Below, piece after piece: positions 11,220-23,213 of a DNA stretch of 64,000 nucleotides. The translations under genes were made by a program, and so were the position numbers. This DNA is from Trema orientale (lineage: Eukaryota; Streptophyta; Magnoliopsida; Rosales; Cannabaceae): positions 530,961 to 594,960 of the forward strand of contig JXTC01000070.1 in NCBI GenBank assembly GCA_002914845.1, in the 5' to 3' direction. Positions within the stretch are counted from its first letter, which is position 1. Every line of letters begins with the position of its first letter. A model generated the notes under the pieces. That model worked only from the letters and a program-made list of their open reading frames with translations, was not told where the DNA came from and ran no database searches.

Positions 11220-11360
11220 GAGTACGGGAGAGTTAATAACTTTGTTTGGGGAATGAGAAAATCCTGTAACACCTTGAAAAACTTTCTTCATGGTGAAAAT
11301 CTTTTCTCTTCCAAGGGTTGTAGTCAATCGAACTACTTATATATGGTATCATTGCTTTCT
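11220..11360 (+). mobile_element. Possible Copia LTR end with primer-binding site
   Basis: The sequence around 11268-11340 has the look of the 3' part of a Copia LTR, ending shortly before TGGTATCATTGC at about 11345. That 12-mer differs at few positions from the tRNA-Met primer-binding site TGGTATCAGAGC. No second LTR or internal coding region is seen, so this would be a decayed remnant. Weakly supported. Confidence 0.25.
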
Positions 11361-11479
11361 TGATTGGGTGTTGTGTTTACTTCTCTGTCTCTTTTCTTTC
11401 TGATTCGAGTGATATATTGGCTCTTGTGGTTAAATTGGTCCCTCTTGATGTTTGGGCATTTTAGATTAATACGAAAGAA

Positions 11480-12340
11480 ACTAAAAAGAAAAAGAGACTT
11501 GGACACTTATACCTAAGCTTTTAAATATAATACCAAAAATACGACTTTCCTAGTGTAATTATTTTTCCGTACGATATTCAATAACTTTTTTCTAAACATT
11601 TTAGTTATAATAAACTAAATTGGTTTCCAATAATTAAATTAGTTTCTCGATTTCTAGAAACTAAATTAATTTCTGGTTTCTAACAACCAAATTAGTTTCA
11701 AATAACATGTAACATTTTTTTTCTAGTTTCTAATAATAACCTTAGTTTTCTGGTTTCTGGTAACCAAATTCGTTTATTTGGGATTTGGTTATTAGTTTCT
11801 CTATTTAATGATTATTAGTTTCTCTAGTTTCTCTATTTAGAAACCAATTTAGTTTCTAATTTCTAGGAAATAGCGCAATTGGTTTCTTGTAACCAAAACA
11901 TTTAGAAAAATGTCATTACATGTCATACAGAAAAGTAACTATTTTAAAAAGGTTGTATTTTTGGTAGAGGAAATTTGATTTTTTATGGTATTTTTTCAAA
12001 AAAATTGAAATTAAAAAGTATTTAGAAAAATACCACTTTTTATTAATTGATGAGATACTTAAGGTAACTAGTCGAGTTACTTGATGTAACTTGAACAGTT
12101 ACTTCAAGTAACTGGATTGGTTACTCTAAGTAATCTAATTGGTTACCTCGAGTACCATTGAAAAATACCAAATTTAAAAAAAAATGATATTTTTCTAAAT
12201 AGTTTTTGAAAATGTTATTTCTCTAATAATACTTTTAAAAAGTGATACTTTTCTAAATCAATCTGGGATTTTTCAAAAAAATTAGTCAATCCAGGATTTT
12301 TCAATTTTTGGTATCTTGGGCTTGGAATTTTGTAAATATT
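11480..12340. repeat. Old palindrome-rich foldback repeat
   Basis: This block is full of short self-complementary motifs such as TTTCTAGAAACTAA and repeated TTAGTTTCT/TTGGTTTCT. It opens with ACACTTATACC, as do the two well-defined Mutator-type MITEs at 12907 and 24719. It looks like an older, rearranged relative of that family, possibly two nested copies. I cannot define its ends. Confidence 0.4.
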
Positions 12341-12463
12341 CCTTATTTTTTAAAAAGTAGTGTTGGGTGAACTTTTCCCATATAAATACAGCAACTAATA
12401 TCCCTTATTTTTTAAAAGGTAGTGTTGGGTGAACTTTTCCCATATAAATACAGCAACTTTAGA
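12341..12463 (+). repeat. Tandem duplication, about 62 bp x2
   Basis: A unit beginning CCTTATTTTTTAAAA and containing GTGTTGGGTGAACTTTTCCC occurs at 12341-12402 and again immediately at 12403-12463, nearly identical. Each copy includes TATAAATACAGCAACT. The high identity implies a recent local duplication. Confidence 0.85.
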
Positions 12464-12906
12464 GAAATTTACATCTAACCTGTTCTGTGCCTTATGTTTC
12501 AAATATAATTTTTTTTTTTTCACTTTTGTTTCAAAAATACCCATTTTATGTATATGATTCATGTGTAAAATATGTGTGGTATATATTTAATATATAAATT
12601 TTATCTATGGTTTGTATTTATAGTGTAAATTTATACCTATTTATATATCTTGAAATCTATACCAATTTTTAAATATAATTTTTATTCAGTATTTCATGCA
12701 TAAAATATATGTGGTATACATTTTTTTTCAAAAAGGGGTATTTATGAAATAAAAATAAAATATTGGTATTGATAAAAGTATACTTAAGGAAAAAGGTATT
12801 TATGGAGTTTTTCCGCAACCTTAAGAGGCTCATTTCTTAACACGACAGATTTGATGTTGTAAGAGGCCCATGTTCAAAATAGGGGAACAAATGAGAAAAC
12901 TACACG

Positions 12907-13313
12907 GGGGTTTCTTACACTTATACCTATAAAAAATGAAAAGAATTACAAAAATACGGAAGTCACAGTTTTTTCCAGTTTTCGTACGGTTTTAATTAGG
13001 AAAATATCACTTTTTTAAAAATATTTAGAAATTACTATTTTTAAAATAGTTACTGGTTACCAGTTTCTGGAAACTAGTTACTGGAAACTGGTTATCAGTT
13101 ATATATCAGTTATAAATATCTTCGGTTACTAGTTACCAGTTTCTGGAAACTGGTTACTAGAAACTAGTTACTATTTTAAAAAATGATATTTTTATAAATA
13201 TTTTTAAAAAAATAGTATTTTTCTAGTAAAAACCGTACCGCACCATGAAAAATATAAAAGCACCGTATTTTTCCAATTCTTTTCAAAAATACCGTATTTT
13301 TTCTAATTTCCCC
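12907..13313. mobile_element. Mutator-type foldback MITE, copy A
   Basis: A 407-bp non-autonomous element starting GGGGTTTCTTACACTTATAC and ending CTAATTTCCCC. It is flanked by a perfect 9-bp target-site duplication AACTACACG at 12898-12906 and 13314-13322. Nine-base duplications are typical of Mutator-like elements. The interior is a large imperfect inverted repeat: arms with AAAATATCA...TTTTTAAAATAGTTAC and GTTACTATTTTAAAAAATGATA surround a core of alternating GGTTACTAGTTACCAG-like palindromes. It has no coding capacity. A second copy lies at 24719-25123. Confidence 0.85.
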
Positions 13314-13884
13314 AACTACACGGCCCTTTTTTAAGTTGTAATAGTAAGAGTTTAAAATTATATCCCTACATAAGTTAATTTGACATGTTAATATATATAA
13401 TTTTTTTTTACTAATATACATAACTAACTTACCATAATATATGATTAATTTAATATACTCAATTTTTGATTGAGAGTGTGGTTTTAAAGAGTGTGTAGAG
13501 AGAGTAGACAGCGGGTGACAATAGAATCACCCTTGCAGTTTAGATTTTAACCTTAAAATTGAATTTATTTTTCCAAAGAACTGCCTACATGCCCCCACTC
13601 AATTTTTTTTCCATGTGCATTTATTTGTTTTTCCTAATTTCATTATTTTTATTTGAAATTTAAGATGTACTTCTTTTATTTGTCTCAAAATCATAAACTC
13701 TATTGGTTATTGGGGAAAAAAAAATACCGACGATGCCCTAAAGTCTAAAACCTTCATTGAATACAAATTACTTCCTCCATCAATACCACTTCTTCTTTTT
13801 CTTTTTTCTTTTTTCTTTTATTGATCACACTAAGTATGTACTATAATGGATTACTTAAGAATTAATTCCTAATGAGATCGTTCC

Positions 13885-14002
13885 TAATGCGATCACAGGC
13901 TTAGCTTGATTGATAACTACACGTGCCTTCAATATTGAGGTCTAGAGTTCAATTCTCCTACCTCCAATATCAAAAAAGAAAAAGAAAAAAAAAAAAAAAA
14001 AA
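13885..14002 (+). mobile_element. tRNA-derived SINE-like element
   Basis: A short unit with a pol III A-box-like sequence TAGCTTGATTGA (13902-13913), a B-box-like sequence GAGTTCAATTC (13945-13955) and an A-rich tail to about 14002. Spacing of the boxes is normal for a tRNA head. It does not fold as a functional tRNA as far as I can see. I could not settle the target-site duplication. Confidence 0.45.
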
Positions 14003-14410
14003 ACTTTCCCTTAATCCTTGAAGTGGGGCTACTCTTAGTTGTGTTTTTTTTTTTTATAGCTCCTATGATTCTATGAAATCATTTTTTTTATATATTTTTG
14101 ATAAATAAATATAACATTTAAAATCAAACAACTGAAAAAGAAGATCATGGCAAAGATAATTGACAATGAGAGGGTGGGTTTACACCATTGATGTTAAATA
14201 TTTATCGCAACAAGAATGTCATAATGACTATTTTCTGGATCTATACTCGTGATAAAGTATTTTCAAAATATGAAATATAAAAATCATAAGGGACGATTCT
14301 AATTTATTTATCTATATTTAGTATTATATTAATATTAAATAGTTAAAACTATTGCTTCATATATGATTTGTTCATTATGGACCACTGAATTAAAGTCCTA
14401 GGTGCGTTAC

Positions 14411-14980
14411 TTCTTATAAGGTTCAAAAGCTGTTCATGACTTATAATTCAGTTTAAGAATAATGCTTTATATGGCTCAAAAGGCACATAATACCTTTATT
14501 ATAGGTGACGAAGTGGGTTAGCTCAAGTGGTAAGAGCATCCACTACCTAGGATCTCGGTCCTAGGTTCGAGTCACACCGGGGTAGGCGTGAAAGCCAATT
14601 ATCCCTAATGGGGTGGGGTGGGGATTGGGTAGTATTAGGTATTTTCCTTTAATTTGTAATAAGTGGAGGTCATTAGTTAAGCCCCACTTTTTTAAAAAAA
14701 AAAAAAAAAAAAAAACCTTTACTATAGGAAGCAAAAGTGAACATACCTTTGAGATATGAACTTGGAACGCCTGCAAGTTTCAATTCTAATGTTCTACGTA
14801 TACAGCTTGATCAATTAGAAAAAGCACTTACAGGCTATTTTTGTATAGTCTTTGATAATCTGAAGTTGGTTTTGATGGATATAATTCATGAAATGGAAAA
14901 AGGACAGTACTTCATGCAAATCTATGATGGTTTCATGAAATTGAGGAATATTCAATTGTTGCTCCTTTTATAAACAAATT
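14411..14980 (+). repeat. Duplicated anonymous segment, copy 2 (with SINE inside)
   Basis: Second copy of the segment at 10285-10620, interrupted at 14506-14714 by a SINE. Right of the insertion, a frame from about 14737 to 14973 stays open and reads RYELGTPASFNSNVLRIQLD and onward. The corresponding frame in copy 1 also begins RYELG but diverges through small indels. I do not recognise the protein. Conservation of this reading frame is suggestive only. Confidence 0.7.
14506..14714 (+). mobile_element. tRNA-derived SINE with target-site duplication
   Basis: A 209-bp insertion with a tRNA-like head: A box TAGCTCAAGTGG at 14519-14530, B box GGTTCGAGTCA at 14564-14574. A non-tRNA body follows, then a poly-A tail of about 20 A ending at 14714. 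It is bracketed by a 14-bp direct repeat, ACCTTTATTATAGG at 14492-14505 and ACCTTTACTATAGG at 14715-14728 (one mismatch). The paralogous segment at about 10350-10363 has a single copy of this sequence and no SINE, which confirms the insertion boundaries. Confidence 0.9.
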
Positions 14981-15089
14981 AAGACTATCCTTTGGATATG
15001 TGGAGGCCTTAATCTTCTTTTGAGAAAGTAGAAAGTCTCAATCGAGTATATGTCAGTATTGATTATGCATATAGAATAAACTAGAAAAA

Positions 15090-16860
15090 TAAAAGCTCAA
15101 AACGGTAACAAGATCAAACGACATCAACATGAAAACGACAATAGACAAAAAACGACAACTAAAATACGAATCAACATTACAACGACAATAAAGTCCAATA
15201 ACGATGATAAACCAAAAAACAAGAACAAATAAAGACAACATCATCGAAAGCCACAATAATAACAAGGGGCTTATAGAAATGTGACCAAATTTTAGGCCCA
15301 ATTTCAGTAAATGTCCTTTTGTCAAATATTATAGCTTATATGCTTATATAACAAGTATAAAATTTTATATACCAAGTATAAAAAATTATATATCCAGTAC
15401 ATTTCAGTATAATAACTAAAATTGGTAGATATGTGTATCTATCAAGTGTAAAAATATATAAACCTGAACATTTAACGATAAAATTTTGAAAGTGGACATT
15501 TACTTAATCAAATTTAAAATTTTAGTCAGCCACCTAAATTATGAAGTATTGAACTTCCAGCAAACAATCTAAAATAAAAAGGCAATAAACTTTAGGGAAA
15601 AACTATAGTAGGACTCTGTTTTTCAATCACATGCGGTGCAACAATATCGAACGCACCCTAATATGATCATATGGTAAGTGGGTCCACAAAGATGAAGAAT
15701 TAAAACTAGAATATGTTGCATGTGATTATTTCAAATTTTTAGACCTAAAAATAGCTTACTTATTTTTCGTTAAAAAAAAAAAAAAAACCCGTGAAAAAGA
15801 TGAACTACCATAGTCATCAAGCTTGAGACGCTGGTTCATACTAGTAGAGGGTCCTCAAGATCCACTCACATCCAACTAGCAAAAGAGTAGTCTTGGCATG
15901 GAAAAGTCGTCGTCACCCACTCATATTTGAAGCGGAACAAAAAAAAAAAAGAAAAAAAGAAAAGGGAAATCGTTTCATTGATTTCTAAAAAATCAAAAAA
16001 AAAAAAAAAAAGAAAGAAAAATTCCTAGATATAATAACAGTTTGTTGAATCAATAGTGTTTCCATCCTTGGCAACCTGTTTGTGTCATTTTTTTTTCATA
16101 AATTTAGTTTATAAATAGAGGATATTAAATTAGCAAGGACATGGATATATTTTTTTTGAAAGTGGGACATGGATATTAAAATATGGTGATGTCAAACTTA
16201 TCAGTTTTTCGGGCAGCCATGGAGATCAGTGATAGCAAAGTCTAACGAAGAGGAGAGTTTTTTTTTTTTTTTTTTTTTTTTAATTATAAAGAAATTCTAA
16301 GGTAATAGGGAAATTTTTTTGTACAAGTATAAGGTTATAAGTTTTGATGATTTTTTTAAATTCAACGATTATTATTTTGGTCCTAAGTTAGGGTTCTACT
16401 ACAGCCTCTCTAAACTTTATAGAATACTATAGTAACAACTTACTAAAACGACAAGAAACTATCCATCAAACGACATCAACATGAAGCAACAACATGAAGC
16501 AACAACATCTTCTTAAAAGCGAGAACTTAAAAACGGCGTCATATTAAAAACGACAACATATAAAGCGTTAATAAAGTGAAAAACGACAACAATCTCTACG
16601 AAAGAAGTCCTACGATACAAATCACATTAACGCACCAAAAAAAAAAAAAAAATCTAGTAAATGACAACAAGTTCAAACGACAACAAACTAAAATAACAAC
16701 AACATGATGTAAAGCCAGGTACCACAAAAACTAGATAACGACATAAACATAAGGAACGAAACGGAATCGAAAACACAAACAATTAACAGAAAAACGACAT
16801 GATTTAGAAACGACGATAAGCTCAAAACACGACAAAGAAAACCGAAAGACGAAAGTGAAC
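15090..16860. repeat. ACGACAA-motif-rich fields
   Basis: Two fields, about 15098-15260 and 16440-16860, are filled with irregularly spaced ACGACA / AACGACAAC motifs on the plus strand, with long stretches of few T residues. Between them lie ordinary AT-rich DNA and poly-A or poly-T runs (15772-15787, 16258-16281). Long open frames on the minus strand here follow from composition, not from coding. No gene is seen between 14980 and 16937. Confidence 0.5.
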
Positions 16861-16937
16861 AGAACAGACAAAAGAAAAGGCAAGTAGGCGAAGCGCTAAG
16901 CAACTAAGCTTTGGAGTCGAAGTGTCAGGACCCTGCA

Positions 16938-19900
16938 ATGGAGGCGCCGCCGTTTTCTTCTTCATCGTCGCAGTTGCTTGCACTTCGATCTTCATCCACT
17001 TACTCTCGTCTCTTTCTTCGCTCTAATCTCAGAAAAATTCATCTCAATTGCAAGTCTTCCAGAAACTTCTCGGTCCGTGCCTCCTCTAATGGAGATTCCG
17101 GTACTTAGTCTCTCCCTTCTCGTTTTTTATTCCTCGTATTATACTACTTTGTTCAGTTTTTTGTTCTGATTAATGGGGTTTTTTTTTTTTTTTTGGTTGT
17201 AGTTGTGACTCTTCTTGACTATGGTGCTGGCAATGTCCGAAGTGTCAGGAATGCTATTCGCTACCTCGGCTTTGACATCAAAGACGTAATCTTTCTCTCT
17301 CTTTTTGGTGTGTTCTAACGGATGTCTTATGTTTGAACTTCTTTACATTTTCCTTTGATTTTGATTGCAAGTTCCTAAGGTTGCTATGCTCCATCTCCAT
17401 TTATTGTGTATATATGTATGTATGTGTATGTATAATTGTAAATAGATATTCAAATTCAGCTATAATCTTTTTATCTTATTAATTTGAACCATTTAGAATA
17501 TAAAATTTTGTTCTGTATCGTTTGTTTCCGTACTATGCATTTGTACGTAAGTGGTGGTCGTCAAAATGATTGCTCAACATACCAATGTAGCAAAAATGAA
17601 TTAGTAAAACAGGAAGACATTTTATGTTTATAATGTAGGTGCAAACTCCAGAAGACATACTCAACGCGAATCGCCTAATATTTCCCGGGGTGGGAGCTTT
17701 TGCTGCTGCTATGGATGTGCTGAACGAGAAAGGGTAACTGTTTTTCTGTTGTGTACAATGACTCTATTTGCATAAGTTTCTTGTTTAGATGAACAAGAGC
17801 AGGAAGTTTTAGGATTTAAATTTTTACAGGATGGCTGAAGCACTTTGTACTTATATTGAGAGTGATCGGCCATTCCTTGGCATTTGCCTTGGACTTCAGC
17901 TACTTTTTGAGTCCAGTGAGGAGAATGGACCAGGTTAGTGTTTACTGTTTGAGCTGTTGTGGAATTTTATATCTATAACTTGTCATTTATTCTCTCATGG
18001 GATAAATGTATGCAGTTATTTTCATTGTCTTATTTACATGCTTACCAAGTTTATTGAGCGTGGTAGCCCATCATGGAGCTATTATATTGATGCTGCTGCT
18101 GTTAATTATTAGTACTTATGCTGGTAAAAATTCTGCGAGTCTTGGAGAATCTGTAGAAAGAAAAGTAGGAAGTAGGAAGATAGTTTAAAAAGAAGAATTA
18201 GTTCACAGGTTACTTAAACAAACAGACTGTATTGGGTAGTAGTCCCAACTAAATTAAAAACAATATTTTTTGCTTCTTGTATACGAAAAACATCACACAT
18301 ATATTCTTGTAGTTAATTACTAGTTGTAAATGTCTCACAGTAAATGGCCTTGGCTTGATACCGGGTGTGGTTCAGCGTTTCGATTCATCAAATGATTTCA
18401 GAGTTCCCCATATTGGCTGGAATGCTTTGCAGATTAGGAAAGACTCTGAAATTCTGGATGATGTTGGAGCTCACCATGTCTATTTTGTTCACTCTTACAG
18501 GGCCATTCCAGTACGTTTCTTTCCGTGATTTTTATTTTCTTGATTTTTCTTTTCAATTGTTCTTGTTTCTGTCAAATATACCCAGATTTCCAGGCTGACT
18601 TTATGTGTTGTTTAGTCAGATGAAAACAAAGATTGGGTTTCATCTACCTGCAACTATGGTGACAATTTCATAGCATCTGTCAGAAAGGGAAATGTGCATG
18701 CAGTTCAATTCCATCCAGAAAAGAGTGGAGGCAAGATATTGTTTGCTCTCTCACTTTTGTAGTATATCATTCAAAATGGTAGTCCAAGCTGTAAAGATTT
18801 AGTGGAGTTCTGGATTAACAACGGATATAAAATTTTCTCTCTTTCCAAATGGCTGTGACATTTTAATTGGCAAACCACTGGCTTGCAGCCGATTTTGTGA
18901 AAAAGGGAAAATTCAAAGGTTAAATTTTTTAAACACCCAAATCAGAATTTCTCCCCCTCCATCCCCAGGTGGGGCTTGAAATTGATCAAGAAATTAGATT
19001 TTTTCTTAAGCGCCGGACAAATACTCTCTCTCCGATTTTGTGGATCAAAAGGAGCATAATGCTCCGATTCTTCTTTGTGCCTTTCTTCGTTTTTGTTTTT
19101 TGTTTTTCCAAATCAACTATTGATACCAATTACATTCAAATTAATTTTTCAGATGTTGGTCTTTCTGTATTAAGAAGATTTTTGCAACCAAAGTCAACTG
19201 GGACAAAGGTAGCCTTCGTTCCTCTGAAATGTGTGCTTTCCATATCTTGACTTCTCTGTGCAACCATCTAACAATCTAGGATATTAATGCGAAGACAGAA
19301 GCCTACTGAAGGGAAGGCTTTGAAACTTGCAAAAAGGGTAATATTCATAAAACCCAACCAAGACTTTTCTTCCTTTAGAGTTCTATGCAATTTGTAACGT
19401 GGTAAATTTTTTCATGCATTAAGTTGTTGAGATACTGATTGCAAAGGTATTCACTAAATTATATCACTTTTTGCTAGGTAATTGCTTGTCTAGATGTAAG
19501 GACAAATGACAAAGGTGATCTTGTTGTAACCAAAGGAGACCAATACGATGTAAGAGAGCATACGAAAGAGAATGAGGTACCATATTATTTCTCAACTGTC
19601 TATCTGCTTTGTTTGGCTTTTAAATTTTGATTTGCTGGTGGCGTTGTGCGAAGTCGAATAGTAAAACATTCTTTGGATCCTTGTGCCATAAACATCATAA
19701 GCAAAGACATTAATATGATCATTATCGAATGCTCTTTTCCTCCTTCCTAGTCCTTGTCACATGCCTATTTGAATCTTTTGACCCATTTTGATAGAACTGA
19801 CTGCATCAAGTTCAGCTGGTGTCATAGTTCTTCCAAGTTAATTAAGTCTTAAAAGGGTTTTATCCTCATCTTGGGATGCAATTTACTGCATTCTGTTCTC

Positions 19901-22448
19901 AAACTATTGACTTTGGCAGGTGAGAAACCTGGGCAAACCGGTTGAGCTTGCTGGACGGTACTACAAAGATGGTGCTGATGAGGTACACTTCCTTAATTTT
20001 GAATTGCTTATCTTAATGGAACCATGGCTAGCTGTAATTGGAGTTTTTATTCTATATTGCAGGTTACTTTTCTAAATATTACTGGTTTCCGGGACTTCCC
20101 TTTGGGCGACATGCCAATGTTGCAGGTAGCGGTTTTGAACTGTTTTGATATAAACCTTTTTACTTTAGATAACAGGGGCAAGAATTTCAATTCAAATATC
20201 AAATTTTGTACGTTAAATATATTTTTTCCTTTTATTTTGATTTTCTTTGGATAATTTTTCACTTGCAATGTTATATAGGTATTGAGATACACATCAGAAA
20301 ATGTGTTTGTTCCATTAACAGTTGGAGGAGGAATTAGAGATTTTACTGACGCAAATGGAAGGTATACTCTTGTATGCTACCGTTTGATGCAGTATTTTCT
20401 CTTTGTTTATATATTTGAGCTTCTCAGTATAAGCGTTTTTTTTCGGAAAGTGAATTCAACATGAGAGCTTTCTTGCAGGCACTATTCTAGCTTGGAAGTT
20501 GCTTCAGAGTATTTTAGATCTGGGGCTGATAAGATTTCAATTGGAAGCGATGCTGTTTATGCTGCAGAAGATTATTTAAGAACTGGAGTATGCAGATAGT
20601 TTCCATCATTTATCTTATAATTTTTGAATCTCTCTGCACTTGGACTTTACTACGTATATAATGTCCCTTCTGATGTTACTGCCTTCTAGGTAAAAACTGG
20701 GAAAAGCAGTTTGGAGCAGATATCTAAAGTTTATGGAAATCAGGTAATATACTCTAGTAATAGATGTGTGAGTCAATGCTCCTTTTAATAGGGAATAGAG
20801 GGGCATATACTGACAATGTAGGTGAAGTTTGTCGACTATGGAACAGAATATATTAAACACATTTTATGTTTTAAATTTTGTCCTGTCAGTTTGGTTTCCC
20901 TTCCTTTGTCTTCTTGCTCGATTTTTTTCTTGGTCTTTACCAATTTTTTATGCGAACCTTAATTTCTATACCTCTTTTTCCTCTGTTCTTGAATGCGTTT
21001 GATTTAAACATAATGTTGCAGGCAGTGGTTGTAAGCATTGATCCTCGTAGAGTGTATGTCAAACATCCTAATGATGTTGAGTTCAAGACCGTAAGGGTGA
21101 CAAACTCAGGTAAATGGTTTCTTTTGCTTTAGTTTTTTTCTCCTTCATTCTTGGTTTGTGGTACATCGCTCACCTCCGTGTGTCCACAGCTGGCTTATAG
21201 AACTAGTTCGCAATTGGTTATCTTCTTGTTAATTTGTTGCTTTAGTTAATTACATTTCATCTAGAAGAACAATTGGAATTGGTGAAATACTCATCACCAG
21301 TGATTAGTAAAAATTATAAACCGTAGATGCACTTAAATGTTTTTTAGTTGCCAGTTATCTGATGAGAGACAGAAAAGGCATTAGAGATGAATAGAGAAGG
21401 AAAAGAGTAGTTTAGTATTAGACTACACTTAATGCTTTAGCTTTTGCTAATTGGTCTAAAAGCACTTTTCTTTCCGACGCTGATTTCAGGTCCAAATGGT
21501 GAAGAATTTGCATGGTATCAGTGTACAGTGAGTATTCTCTGCTTTTTCTTCACCCAAGTATGAATGTTCTTTTGAATCTTGGATATCTATACTACTCCTC
21601 CAACCCAGAAAATAATAATGTAATTTATGAAAAAGGTAACGTAATACACCAGCTTTCATATAAAGGAGATCCCATGTAATTATAATAGCTTGGCATGAAA
21701 TATTGGCTCTAAAGAACATGAAATTTGTTAAGAGAGAATAAATTGGTTAAGACTACGTGACGGTTCAAATTTTGGAAAGTTTCTTTGCATGTCTTAAAAC
21801 CTTGTGTTTTATTCTTAAGGTCAGTGGTGGACGAGAAGGTCGACCAATTGGAGCTTATGAGCTTGCAAAGGCTGTTGAGGAGCTTGGAGCTGGAGAGATA
21901 CTGCTAAACTGCATTGATTGCGATGGTGAAGATGACTTTCTTATTCCTCTTAAAATTCCTATTCAAATGATTATATAAGTATTATTTAATAATTTAATCA
22001 TTCTACACTTGTCAATGTTGTAGAACTCGTGAACATATTTGCAGTCATTTACAAATCATTCGTTTTCTTAAAGTAATGTGCTATATTTCTCGGTCTTTAT
22101 TGTTGTATCTTCTGACCTTTTCAGGTCAAGGGAATGGATTTGATATAGATTTAATAAAGTCCATCTCCGATGCTGTGAGCATTCCTGTGATCGCTAGCAG
22201 TGGTGCCGGTGCTGCTGAACACTTCTCAGAGGTGTTCACGAAAACAAAAGCGTCCGCTGCTCTTGCTGCTGGCATTTTCCATCGGAAAGAGGTACGATTA
22301 TAGCAGTTAAGAACTAATCCACTTTATTATGTGGTCTTCAAAGGTACATACAAGGCTTTATATAACTCCAAAATTATGTGGCTCACAGGTACCTATTCAG
22401 TCTGTGAAAGAGCATTTATTGAAGGAAGGTATAGAAGTCAGAATCTAA
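16938..22448 (+). CDS. HISN4: Imidazole glycerol phosphate synthase hisHF, plastid
   Basis: Bifunctional plant HisH-HisF fusion: the N-terminal class-I glutaminase releases ammonia, and the C-terminal (beta/alpha)8 cyclase joins it to PRFAR, giving IGP and AICAR in plastid histidine synthesis. I read 19 exons: 16938-17100, 17203-17285, 17639-17733, 17830-17933, 18341-18510, 18616-18730, 19153-19208, 19299-19337, 19478-19576, 19920-19982, 20063-20125, 20279-20361, 20479-20587, 20690-20743, 21022-21109, 21490-21527, 21820-21925, 22125-22291, 22389-22448. They join in frame to 584 residues, close to the family norm of about 590. Residues 1-52 are a Ser-rich transit peptide. Glutaminase triad: Cys133 (GICLGLQ), His238 and Glu240 (QFHPEKSG). 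Cyclase: Asp281 (ACLDVR), TVGGGIRD at 364-371, Asp439 (VSIDPRR). Ends GIEVRI, TAA. All introns are GT-AG except intron 6. Exon 8 (linker) has the least certain acceptor. Confidence 0.95.
18731..19152 (+). other. HISN4: GC-AG intron of HISN4
   Basis: Intron 6 starts GGAG|GCAAGA and ends TTTTTCAG. The flanking exons encode HPEKSG and DVGLSVL, and only this junction keeps the conserved reading frame. GC donors with AG|GCAAG context are the known minor class handled by the U2 spliceosome. It lies just after the glutaminase His-Pro-Glu motif. Confidence 0.85.
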
Positions 22449-23205
22449 TCGATTCATAGCTGAGAAAAGCTTCAACATGGTGGTAATAGAAGCATTAAAA
22501 TTTTTCACTACTTTGACCCAACATGCAGAAATATTCATATTTTGAAATTATCAACTAGGAAACTTGCGGAATTATTATGGTAATTTGCTTTTCACTTTCA
22601 TGTATAAGATTGATAATCCGACAAGAATATGATCCATGAAGTGAGAACCTTGAGATTTCACGTTTTACATGTTTTCTTTTTAGGAAATGAAAAGTTTGAC
22701 AAAAAACAAAACGAGAGGGAAAAATATGAACATGATATGATTTTGGAACTAGTTGGTTCTCTAACCTTTCCCTAAACCCCACTTTTAAGTTCTATCTCTT
22801 TTTTTCTTATTTTTCTTTTTCATTTATTTTTTCGTTGTTTTGATGACATGGTAGGGAAAATCCAAATATACCCTAGTCGGGTTTGACTGGACCCAGTTGA
22901 GTCTTCTCGACGGGTCCAATCGAACTTGATTGGGACCAATTGATTCCAAACTCAACTGGGTCGAATCGATCTCGATTAGTAATTCAATTTAAACTCTCTT
23001 AATATGAAAAACTCAAATTATAAACAAAATTTTAACTTGTCCATCCATCAAATCTTGATCTTTTAAGAAAAAATTGAGATGATTTTGAAGTTTTCAGAGA
23101 AAGGACATGATTGAGAATATAAAAGTTTCACTAAAAGGAAGGTTACTGTGCTAATTATCACTTCTAAAAGATTATGGAACTAAAAAAAAATATCATTTAA
23201 GCCTA
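22449..23205. other. HISN4 3' flank, no further gene
   Basis: It holds the presumed HISN4 3' UTR and then AT-rich DNA with a run of related motifs around 22870-22975 (GGTTTGACTGGACCCAGTTG and similar, alternating in strand). I see no protein similarity. Confidence 0.5.
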
Positions 23206-23213
23206 TATAACTA

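Noticed and set aside
14506-14580. A functional tRNA gene
   Set aside because: A and B boxes are present, but the acceptor stem and anticodon arm do not pair properly, and a SINE tail, poly-A and target duplication follow.
15053-16903. Membrane-protein frames on the minus strand at 15053-15325 and 16688-16903
   Set aside because: They are translations of ACGACAA-rich DNA, which reads as Leu/Phe/Val/Ser on the opposite strand.
16911-17108. Longer HISN4 start at 16911
   Set aside because: The codon there is TTG. The first ATG in frame is at 16938 and gives a normal transit peptide.
21757-21978. Separate short gene in HISN4
   Set aside because: It is HISN4 exon 17 (21820-21925) read through its intron to a stop; other short frames at 18006-20464 are likewise exons run into introns.
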